This document shows positions 1 to 5,072 of a DNA stretch of 5,072 nucleotides, piece by piece. Source of the stretch: Alphaproteobacteria bacterium (GTDB taxonomy: Bacteria; Pseudomonadota; Alphaproteobacteria; Caulobacterales; Caulobacteraceae). A program made the position numbers and the translations under genes. A model generated the notes under the pieces. That model ran no database searches and was not told the DNA's origin. It saw only the letters and a list, made by a program, of their open reading frames with translations. The first letter of the stretch is position 1; every line of letters begins with the position of its first letter. The DNA is taken from assembly GCA_018895795.1 (NCBI GenBank), contig JAHINZ010000268.1, positions 1 to 5,072 of the forward strand, given 5' to 3'.

Positions 1-1
1 C

Positions 2-1024
2 AGGGCCCACGGCCTGCCGGTCTATCTGACGGGCACGGCGCTTCTGGGCGTCGGCTATCAGATGATGGCCCTGATCCCCGGCACGCATGTGCTGGGCATG
101 TTGTTCAAGAAGCGCGCCTTGCCGTTTGGCGTCTATTTCACCGTCGGTTCGCTCGGCGGCGTTGTCGGTCCCTGGATGGCGCTGACCGGGCTCGAAGCCG
201 CGAACGGCGCCTGGCGGCCGTACTGGGCGGCGCAGGCCATCGCCGCCGCGGTGATCGGCGCCCTTTGCGCCGCCCTGGTCGGCGGTCGCGCGTGGATGGA
301 GGCGGCGGCCGTCGACACCGACAAGGCGGTCGCGGAAGAGGCTCAGACATCGCCTGTTTCGGCCCGCGTTTACCGCACCACAACGGACTGGACGGTGAAG
401 GAAGCGATCCGCACCCCGCAGTTCTACGTTATCCTGGCGGCCTATTTCGCGCACCTTTTGGGCGGCGTCACCGCAGTCAGCCTCGCGCCCAGCCACTTTG
501 GGGAAATGGGTGTCGTGTCAGCTGTCGCGGTCAGCGCGCTGAGCCTGGAATCCCTGATGCAGGTCGTGGCCCGCATGAGCGGCGGTCTGCTCGGCGACAA
601 GATCGATCCGCGTTGGCTGCTGGCTGGCGCGCAGGGTATGATGGCGGTCGGACTTCTAGCTCTGGCGCACGCCGCCAGCTGGCCGCTGATGATGATCTTC
701 GCCCTGGGGGTCGGCAGCGGCTTTGGCATGACCGTGCTGGCCGTCAGCATTCTTCTGCTCAACTACTATGGTCGCCGCAACAATCTCGAGATCTTCTCGT
801 TGGTCTGCCTGGTGGGCGCCGTCTCGGCCCTCGGCCCGGTGATCGGCGGCTATATGCGCGACCAACTGGGCGGCTTCGCGCCGACATTCCAGGTGTTCGC
901 GGCCGTGATCGGCGTAATCTTCGTGGCGGCCCTGTTCATGCGTCCGCCGCGCAAGGCGACGGCCGAGGCTACCGACGCGCCCGTTAAAGGTCCAACATCC
1001 GCACTGCTGCAAGACGCTGCCTGA
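2..1024 (+). CDS. MFS transporter, C-terminal part (5' end outside the window)
   Basis: This is an inner-membrane carrier of the major facilitator superfamily, probably moving the substrate or a product of the downstream enzymes. The frame is open from base 2, so the Met codons at 62 and 65 are internal and 340 residues are visible. The visible part starts near TM4. A TM5 segment carries a motif-C-like GGVVGPW (about residues 52-58). TM6 is followed by a long charged cytoplasmic linker (about 96-135) and then a full six-helix C-terminal half. The half-repeat signature ARMSGGLLGDKIDPR lies near residues 190-204, and a second motif-C-like run, SALGPVIGGY, is in TM11. The protein ends in a short hydrophilic tail with TGA at 1022-1024. 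TM1-TM3 are missing because of the window edge, not by mutation. The gene lies 10 bases before the monooxygenase gene in the same direction, which suggests co-transcription. The substrate cannot be read from the sequence. The family call is firm; direction of transport (uptake versus efflux) is inference. Confidence 0.93.
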   Translation, partial: RAHGLPVYLTGTALLGVGYQMMALIPGTHVLGMLFKKRALPFGVYFTVGSLGGVVGPWMALTGLEAANGAWRPYWAAQAIAAAVIGALCAALVGGRAWMEAAAVDTDKAVAEEAQTSPVSARVYRTTTDWTVKEAIRTPQFYVILAAYFAHLLGGVTAVSLAPSHFGEMGVVSAVAVSALSLESLMQVVARMSGGLLGDKIDPRWLLAGAQGMMAVGLLALAHAASWPLMMIFALGVGSGFGMTVLAVSILLLNYYGRRNNLEIFSLVCLVGAVSALGPVIGGYMRDQLGGFAPTFQVFAAVIGVIFVAALFMRPPRKATAEATDAPVKGPTSALLQDAA

Positions 1025-1029
1025 GGAGG
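1024..1029 (+). promoter_or_regulatory. Strong Shine-Dalgarno of the RutA-like monooxygenase gene
   Basis: A perfect AGGAGG starts on the last base of the MFS stop codon and sits 5 bases before the ATG at 1035. It fixes the start of the monooxygenase gene. It is the strongest ribosome binding site in the window, which suggests that the oxygenase is made at a higher level than its neighbours. Confidence 0.85.
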
Positions 1030-1034
1030 CTCCC

Positions 1035-2099
1035 ATGTTTCACAGCCCATCCAAGCACAAGGATTTCGGCGTCTTCATGCCGATGGCCAACGGCGGTTGG
1101 ATCATTTCCAAGACCACGCCCACCCTCGACGGCCTCTATCCGCAAAATCGCGCGGCGGCGGTGCTCGCCGACGAACTGGGTCTCGATTTCCTGATGGCCA
1201 TGGGCAAGTTTCGCGGCTTTGGCGGCGAGACCAATCACTGGGGCGTGACCCTGGAGTCCGTCACCATGATGGCCGCCCTGGCCGAGGCGACCAGCAATAT
1301 CAAGGTCTGGGCCACCATCCATCCCTTGCTGCAGAACCCGGCCGTGGCGGCCAAAATGATCGCCACGCTAGACCACATCAGCGGCGGTCGGGCCGGGCTG
1401 AACATCGTCGCCGGCGCCTATAAGGGCGAGTTCGAGCAAATGGGCGCCTGGGACGACAGTCTTGACCACGACGGTCGCTATCGGCTGACCGAGGAATGGA
1501 CCACCGTCGTCAAGCGGCTATGGGCCGAGGACAGCGTCGACCATGTCGGCGAGTTCTTCACGATGAAGGATTGCCAGTCGGCCCCCAAGCCGTTGTCCAA
1601 GCCGAGGCCCAGCATCATCTGCGCCGGGATGTCCGAGCGCGGCTTCCAGTTCTCGGTGCGCGAGGCCGACGCGGTGTTCATTGGCGGCCGCACCCCCGAC
1701 GAACGGCGCGACGCCAGCCAGAGGGCCAAGGCCGCCGCCGAACGTATGGGCACGACGATCCGCACCTATGCCATGTGCACCGTGGTCCACGCCGAGACCG
1801 ACGGCGAGGCCGAGGCCATCGCCCGCCGCTATGACGAGGGGGCCGATATCGAGGCGGTGATCGCCATGCTGGAAAGCTGGGGCATGGGGGGCGGCGACTT
1901 GAAGGCCAAGGCGCTGTCGATGGGCGCGTTCATGACCCAGACCGCCATCGGTTCGCCCGCGACCTGCGCCACCAAGATCCAGGAATTCGTCGATTACGCA
2001 GAGCTGGACGGCCTGATGCTGATCTTCCCCGACTATGTCGAGGGGCTGACCATGTTTGGCTCGGAGATCCTGCCGGGACTGCGCGCGGTGTATTCGTGA
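1035..2099 (+). CDS. RutA-like, luciferase-family flavin-dependent monooxygenase
   Basis: This is a cytosolic TIM-barrel monooxygenase (group C, bacterial-luciferase-like, 354 aa) that uses reduced flavin supplied by a separate reductase. It resembles RutA, which opens the uracil ring with O2 and reduced FMN, more than alkanesulfonate monooxygenases. Shared blocks are GVFMPMANGGWIIS (12-25), KFRGFGG (58-64), LDHISGGR (112-119), EFEQMG (132-137), FFTMKDC (174-180) and ICAGMSERG (195-203). Residues that match the RutA FMN contacts as I recall them are G57-K58, N123, E132, R148-Y149 and S200. T94 and N123 match the Thr/Asn pair reported for the RutA oxygen pocket. The aromatic residue of RutA's GWQK segment is Ala here (A128). 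Length is close to RutA (363 or 382 aa depending on start). The gene overlaps the next by GTGA, so translation is probably coupled. The reductase encoded at 4147-4641 is the likely partner. The family is certain; true RutA activity on uracil is doubtful because the gene set differs from rut. SfnG-like or DszA-like chemistry is an alternative. Confidence 0.95.
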   Translation: MFHSPSKHKDFGVFMPMANGGWIISKTTPTLDGLYPQNRAAAVLADELGLDFLMAMGKFRGFGGETNHWGVTLESVTMMAALAEATSNIKVWATIHPLLQNPAVAAKMIATLDHISGGRAGLNIVAGAYKGEFEQMGAWDDSLDHDGRYRLTEEWTTVVKRLWAEDSVDHVGEFFTMKDCQSAPKPLSKPRPSIICAGMSERGFQFSVREADAVFIGGRTPDERRDASQRAKAAAERMGTTIRTYAMCTVVHAETDGEAEAIARRYDEGADIEAVIAMLESWGMGGGDLKAKALSMGAFMTQTAIGSPATCATKIQEFVDYAELDGLMLIFPDYVEGLTMFGSEILPGLRAVYS

Positions 2100-2758
2100 A
2101 CGCCATGGTCACCCTCGCTGGAACCGTTGATGGATTAGCGGCCTGGATCGCGCCAAGTCGCACGGCGGTGCTGGTGATCGACATGCAGGTCGATTTCGCC
2201 TCGCACGACGGCGTTCTTGGCCAGTACGGCGTGGACATGGACGTTATTGCGCCGGCCTTGGTCGCGGCTGAGCGTCTGGTCGCCAGCGCCCGCGTGGCCG
2301 GCGCGCCCGTGGTCTTCGTGGGTCTGTTCACGGCGCCGGAGACCGACTCTCCGTTCTGGAACGAGCGCATGCGGCGGCGAGGCGGCGATCCCGAAACCGA
2401 CGCGGCGCTGTGCCGGGCGGGGCAAGTCGGTTCCGCGTTCGTGGGGCCGCAGCCGGCCCCCGGCGAGATCATCGTGCGCAAAGCCCGCTACAGCGGCTTT
2501 TTCGGTACAGACCTGGACCTCCAGCTGAAGGCTCTGGGCGTCGATACGCTAGTGGTCGCGGGGGTCACCACCGAGTGCTGTGTCGACAGCACCGTTCGGG
2601 ACGCTTTCAACCTCGACTACCATGTCTTCGTCGCCGCCGACGCTTGCGCCGCCTACGAGGCCGACATCCATGCCGCGTCGCTCAAGGTGATGGAACTCAA
2701 CAGCGCGATCCTGACCGACACGGTCCAGGTCGCCGACGCCTGGGAAGGGGCCGCGTAA
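2096..2758 (+). CDS. Isochorismatase-superfamily cysteine hydrolase (RutB-like)
   Basis: This is a cytosolic amidohydrolase of the isochorismatase-like fold (220 aa), expected to cleave a C-N bond such as an amide, ureido or carbamoyl group. The Asp-Lys-Cys triad is visible: D29 in VLVIDMQVDF, K129 in RKARYSGFFGT, and C162 in GVTTECCVDST. RutB, which releases carbamate from ureidoacrylate, has the same order and a similar KPRYSGFF segment. However, the K-x-R-x-S-x-F pattern is widespread in this superfamily, so it does not prove the substrate. The distance from Asp to Lys is slightly shorter than in RutB. The start chosen is GTG at 2096, which overlaps the upstream TGA (GTGA). An in-frame ATG at 2105 would lose only three residues and is a real alternative; no strong Shine-Dalgarno decides between them. 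TAA is at 2756-2758, three bases before the next gene. Position directly after a RutA-like gene suggests that it acts on the oxygenase product. The superfamily is certain; the RutB-like role is inference. Confidence 0.93.
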   Translation: MNAMVTLAGTVDGLAAWIAPSRTAVLVIDMQVDFASHDGVLGQYGVDMDVIAPALVAAERLVASARVAGAPVVFVGLFTAPETDSPFWNERMRRRGGDPETDAALCRAGQVGSAFVGPQPAPGEIIVRKARYSGFFGTDLDLQLKALGVDTLVVAGVTTECCVDSTVRDAFNLDYHVFVAADACAAYEADIHAASLKVMELNSAILTDTVQVADAWEGAA

Positions 2759-2761
2759 GTC

Positions 2762-4150
2762 ATGGCCGACGGATTTCCAAACCTGGGGGCTTCCGCGCCC
2801 TATGCCATCACGCAGGCCGACCGCGACGCCATCGCCGCCGCGATCAGCGAGGACGAGATCGTCCAACTGGCCCTGACCTTGGGCAATATTCCCGCACCGT
2901 CAGGCAAGGAACTCGAGGTCGCCAACTACGTCTATGACTGGATGGCGCGCGAGGGCTTTTCGCCGCGCAAGGTCGGGGCGACGCCGGAGCGTCCCAACAT
3001 CATCGGGACGCATGGCGGCAAGGGCGTAGGCAAGAACCTGCTGTTCACGGCCCATCTCGACACCGAGGCGCCGACCTGGAATCCAGACCTGGACGCCTAC
3101 AAGTACAGCCCCGAAACCATGGCCAATCCCGAGTGGGAGAAGTGCTGGCTGGAGGACGGCAAGCTCTTTGGCTACCCGATCGCCAACGACCGTGGCCCGA
3201 TGAGCTGTTTCATGATCGCGGCCAAGGCGCTGAAGACGGCGGGCTACGAGCTGGCCGGCAAGATGTATCTGACCGCCTGTCCCGGCGAGATCGGTCCCGA
3301 GCCGATCGAGGAGCACCGCGGCGTGGCCTATATGGGCAAGGACATCGGCGCCCACTACCTGTTCCACCATGGCGGTGTGGCGCCCGACTACGCCATCGCC
3401 GCCGAGGGCTGCGATTTCGGCCTGACCTGGGTGGGCTGCGGCTATGCCGTGTTCCGTTTCCAGGTCTGGGGGGAGGGCGTGTTCACCCCGCTGCTGGACC
3501 ATCCCGAGACAGCCGCCCAGCACCCCAACCCGATCTACAAGATCGGCGCGCTGACCGACGCCATCCACGCCTGGAGCGGCGAATGGGAGAAGAGCAGCCG
3601 CTATGACAGTCCAGGCGGCCTGGCTCAGCCCAAGTCGCAGATCGCCTCGATCCGGGGCGGCATCCCGTTCGCCTTCGGCGCCGGGACCGAGCTGGTGAAC
3701 CTCTATCTGGAGGTCGGCCTCAATCCCAAACAGCGCGTGGCCGACATCCAGCATTCCCTGGAAGCCATGGTCCGCGAGGCGGGTCTTGGGCGGATCGACA
3801 TCGAGCCGGTGGTCGTGCGCCATGGCTTCGAGGCCGACGCCCGCGAAGTGGCGCCCCTGGTTGGCGCCGTCGATGACGCCACTCAGCTGACTCTGGGGCA
3901 TCCCGTGGCGCTGGCCAATTCGGTCTATTCCAGCATGTGGCGCGACCACAATGTCTTCAACATGCACCGCATCCCGGCGATCACGACCGGCTTTCGCCGT
4001 TGGCGGCCGACCCCGAAGGATCTGGTCGACAGCGCCCTGGTCTATGCGCTGACCGCGCTGGCGGTCTGCGGCCGCGCCAGTCCCGACGAGAGCGCCAAGC
4101 GTCCAGCCTCGGCGGTCTATCCGGATAACCCGTTCGGAAACGAGCGATGA
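2762..4150 (+). CDS. Divergent M20-family metallohydrolase (ArgE/DapE-like fold)
   Basis: This is a cytosolic zinc-hydrolase-like protein of 462 aa, longer than typical DapE/ArgE (about 375-385), with no signal peptide. The family normally hydrolyses amide bonds of N-acyl or N-carbamoyl amino acids and peptides. Visible M20 landmarks are an N-terminal PAPSGKE (44-50), H98-x-D100 in LLFTAHLDTE, D143 in IANDRGPM, E176 in ACPGEIGPE, and E215 in IAAEG, a plausible metal-ligand position. The lid domain follows, with H247 as a candidate for the conserved lid His about nine residues before an NAI-like NPI (256-258). Two usual residues seem absent. The catalytic Glu that precedes the metal-binding Glu (normally EE) is G175. 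The C-terminal metal His of the HTPxE motif appears to be P416 in RPTPKDLV. It may therefore use altered chemistry or be a distinct subfamily. A GAAGGGG-like Shine-Dalgarno lies 11 bases before the ATG. The stop overlaps the flavin reductase start by ATGA. Fold assignment is good; the reaction is unknown. Confidence 0.88.
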   Translation: MADGFPNLGASAPYAITQADRDAIAAAISEDEIVQLALTLGNIPAPSGKELEVANYVYDWMAREGFSPRKVGATPERPNIIGTHGGKGVGKNLLFTAHLDTEAPTWNPDLDAYKYSPETMANPEWEKCWLEDGKLFGYPIANDRGPMSCFMIAAKALKTAGYELAGKMYLTACPGEIGPEPIEEHRGVAYMGKDIGAHYLFHHGGVAPDYAIAAEGCDFGLTWVGCGYAVFRFQVWGEGVFTPLLDHPETAAQHPNPIYKIGALTDAIHAWSGEWEKSSRYDSPGGLAQPKSQIASIRGGIPFAFGAGTELVNLYLEVGLNPKQRVADIQHSLEAMVREAGLGRIDIEPVVVRHGFEADAREVAPLVGAVDDATQLTLGHPVALANSVYSSMWRDHNVFNMHRIPAITTGFRRWRPTPKDLVDSALVYALTALAVCGRASPDESAKRPASAVYPDNPFGNER

Positions 4151-4641
4151 GCGCCGCGCTGCATCATCACCGGCCTGAGCCGCATGATTTTCGCGCCGCG
4201 ATGGGCAGCTTCGCGGCGGGGGTGACTGTGGTCACGGTCCGCCACGAAGATCGGCTGGTTGGCACGACGGTTAGCGCCTTCAGTTCGGTGTCCATGGATC
4301 CGCCGCTGGTGATGGTCTGCCTCAAGCGTGACAGTCGCACCCTGGCGGCGCTCAGTCAGGCCAGGAGTTTCTGTGTGAACATCCTGGCCGCTGACCAGGG
4401 CGAACTGGCCTATCGCTTCGCCAAGAGCGGCGCCGACGACCGGTTCGCCCTGACCGCCGTGGAAGCCGGGATCTGCGGCGCGCCGCTGCTGGCGGGATGC
4501 ATGACGGCCATCGAATGCGAACTGCACGCCGCCCACGACGGCGGCGACCACGAAATTCTGGTTGGGCGCGTCCTTCGGGTCGTGACCAACGAAACCAAGA
4601 CGCCGCTCATCTATGTGCGCGGCGGTTTCTTGAACATTTAG
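4147..4641 (+). CDS. Flavin reductase of a two-component monooxygenase (HpaC/RutF-like)
   Basis: This small cytosolic NAD(P)H:flavin oxidoreductase (164 aa) has the FMN-binding split-barrel fold and would supply reduced FMN or FAD by diffusion to the monooxygenase. Length and motifs fit the family throughout. The N-terminal signature is DFRAAMGSFAAGVTVVT (14-30), followed by GTTVSAFSSVSMDPPLVMVCL (39-59), with the flavin-contacting S-S-V-S-x-x-P-P stretch. FCVNIL is at 75-80, DRF at 98-100, and the late GGDHEILVGRV block at 132-142 has the conserved H135. It starts at ATG 4147, which overlaps the M20 stop (ATGA); a GGAAACGAG stretch just upstream is a weak Shine-Dalgarno. TAG is at 4639-4641. 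The three consecutive His at 6-8 lie in a variable N-terminal tail and have no evident role. In rut operons the reductase is RutF; here the partner is most likely the RutA-like enzyme two genes upstream. Which flavin and which nicotinamide cofactor it prefers cannot be read from the sequence. Confidence 0.95.
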   Translation: MSAALHHHRPEPHDFRAAMGSFAAGVTVVTVRHEDRLVGTTVSAFSSVSMDPPLVMVCLKRDSRTLAALSQARSFCVNILAADQGELAYRFAKSGADDRFALTAVEAGICGAPLLAGCMTAIECELHAAHDGGDHEILVGRVLRVVTNETKTPLIYVRGGFLNI

Positions 4642-4643
4642 TT

Positions 4644-4647
4644 GGAG
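4644..4647 (+). promoter_or_regulatory. Shine-Dalgarno of the dioxygenase gene
   Basis: A GGAG core in the 15-base gap after the reductase stop lies 9 bases before the ATG at 4657. It supports that ATG as the dioxygenase start and gives this gene its own initiation site, unlike the overlapping upstream genes. Confidence 0.65.
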
Positions 4648-4656
4648 TTGCGACGC

Positions 4657-5072
4657 ATGGCGTATGACGTGCTCGAGGTGAAGCCGATGACGCGCCGGAT
4701 CGGCGCGGAGATCTTTGGCGTCGATCTGGGCCAGCCGCTCTCGAACCGCCAGTTCGAGGAACTTCATCAGGCCCTCACCCAGTATCAGGTGATCTTCTTT
4801 CGCGACCAGGAAATGACCCACGACGCCCACAAGGCGTTTGGCCGCAAGTTCGGCGATCTGGCGATCCATTCCGGCGTGCCCGGCCTGCCGGATCATCCGG
4901 AGATCGTCGCCATTCACGCCGACGCCAGCTCCAAATTCGTGGCGGGCGAGAGTTGGCATTCGGATCTGACCTGCGATCCCGAGCCGCCCCTGGGCAGCAT
5001 ACTCCACATCAAGGTGCTGCCCGAGGTCGGCGGCGACACCTGTTTCGCCAGCATGTACGCGGCCTACGAAAC
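4657..5072 (+). CDS. TauD/TfdA-family 2-oxoglutarate-dependent dioxygenase, N-terminal part
   Basis: This is a non-haem Fe(II) enzyme that couples oxidative decarboxylation of 2-oxoglutarate to hydroxylation of a substrate, often leading to C-S or C-O cleavage. Only 138 complete codons lie in the window; the right edge cuts the gene, which in this family is usually about 280-300 codons. The opening fits TauD: IGAEIFGVDLGQPLS (15-29), then YQVIFFRDQ (43-51), FGDL (65-68), and WHSDLTCDPEPP (100-111), which holds the first two iron ligands, H101 and D103. These correspond to H99 and D101 of E. coli TauD. GGDTCFASMYAAYE (125-138) follows. The distal His ligand and the Arg that binds 2-oxoglutarate should lie beyond the edge and cannot be checked. 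The GESWHSDLTCDPEPP style is that of the broad group annotated only as TauD/TfdA, so the substrate is open; taurine itself is not implied. It is probably the next gene of the same operon, 15 bases after the reductase gene. The family call is firm. Confidence 0.93.
   Translation, partial: MAYDVLEVKPMTRRIGAEIFGVDLGQPLSNRQFEELHQALTQYQVIFFRDQEMTHDAHKAFGRKFGDLAIHSGVPGLPDHPEIVAIHADASSKFVAGESWHSDLTCDPEPPLGSILHIKVLPEVGGDTCFASMYAAYE

Noticed and set aside
62..67. ATG codons at 62 and 65 as the start of a short 320-residue transporter
   Set aside because: The frame stays open to the left edge and the upstream residues continue a hydrophobic helix, so the gene is a larger MFS protein cut by the window.
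265..987. Second plus-strand frame of 240 codons inside the MFS gene
   Set aside because: The product is very rich in Arg and Gly, with no membrane helices or motif; it is an out-of-frame shadow of the transporter.
1022..1035. Possible promoter or terminator between the transporter and the monooxygenase genes
   Set aside because: The gap is only 10 bases and is filled by the Shine-Dalgarno; no inverted repeat with a T run is present.
2410..2937. Plus-strand frame of 175 codons spanning the end of the cysteine hydrolase gene and the start of the M20 gene
   Set aside because: It overlaps two well-supported genes in another frame and gives an Arg-rich sequence without motifs.
2900..3967. Long open frame (355 codons) on the minus strand, opposite the M20 gene
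   Set aside because: It lies wholly antisense to a gene with clear M20 motifs, its translation shows no recognisable family motif, and GC-rich codon bias produces such antisense frames commonly.
4117..5007. Minus-strand open frame of 296 codons covering the reductase gene and the start of the dioxygenase gene
   Set aside because: It crosses two real genes with strong family motifs, and its His/Arg/Gly-rich translation resembles reverse-complement noise instead of a protein family.
1..5072. CRISPR array, tRNA, rRNA, insertion sequence or riboswitch
   Set aside because: No spaced direct repeats, tRNA-like cloverleaf, transposase motif or long untranslated leader was noticed; the window is nearly all coding sequence.

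Overview
The window is GC-rich, gene-dense bacterial DNA with all genes on the + strand. Codon use (heavy C/G at third positions), protein style and gene content suggest an alphaproteobacterium, perhaps Caulobacteraceae or a sphingomonad. That placement is an impression from sequence style; no rRNA or marker gene is present to confirm it.

Layout: (1) 2-1024, the C-terminal part of an MFS transporter, cut by the left edge. (2) 1035-2099, a luciferase-like flavin-dependent monooxygenase closest in its motifs to the pyrimidine monooxygenase RutA. (3) 2096-2758, an isochorismatase-superfamily cysteine hydrolase (RutB-like). (4) 2762-4150, a divergent M20-family metallohydrolase. (5) 4147-4641, a flavin reductase of the HpaC/RutF type. 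(6) 4657-5072, the N-terminal part of a TauD/TfdA-type 2-oxoglutarate/Fe(II) dioxygenase, cut by the right edge. Gaps between genes are 10, -4, 3, -4 and 15 bases. There is therefore no room for an internal promoter or terminator between genes, and the set is almost certainly one polycistronic unit whose promoter lies left of the window. No stretch longer than 15 bases lacks a gene.

How the genes may work together: the flavin reductase would supply reduced flavin to the RutA-like oxygenase. The oxygenase would open or cleave an imported substrate, and the cysteine hydrolase and the M20 hydrolase would cut C-N (amide/carbamoyl) bonds in the products. The dioxygenase would oxidise the substrate or an intermediate, and the MFS protein would move substrate or product across the inner membrane. 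Three of the enzymes (A-, B- and F-like) match the logic of the rut pyrimidine-degradation operon. RutC-, RutD-, RutE- and RutG-like genes are not seen in this window, and an M20 hydrolase, a dioxygenase and an MFS carrier occur instead. The most reasonable reading is a rut-like catabolic operon for a different, unidentified substrate, probably a cyclic amide/imide or another N-containing compound. An organosulfur substrate is an alternative, because luciferase-like monooxygenases and TauD enzymes both also serve sulfur scavenging.

The points most worth a second look are this gene combination, the apparent loss of two canonical active-site residues in the M20 protein, and the retention of the RutA flavin/oxygen-site residues with a change at a nearby tryptophan position.
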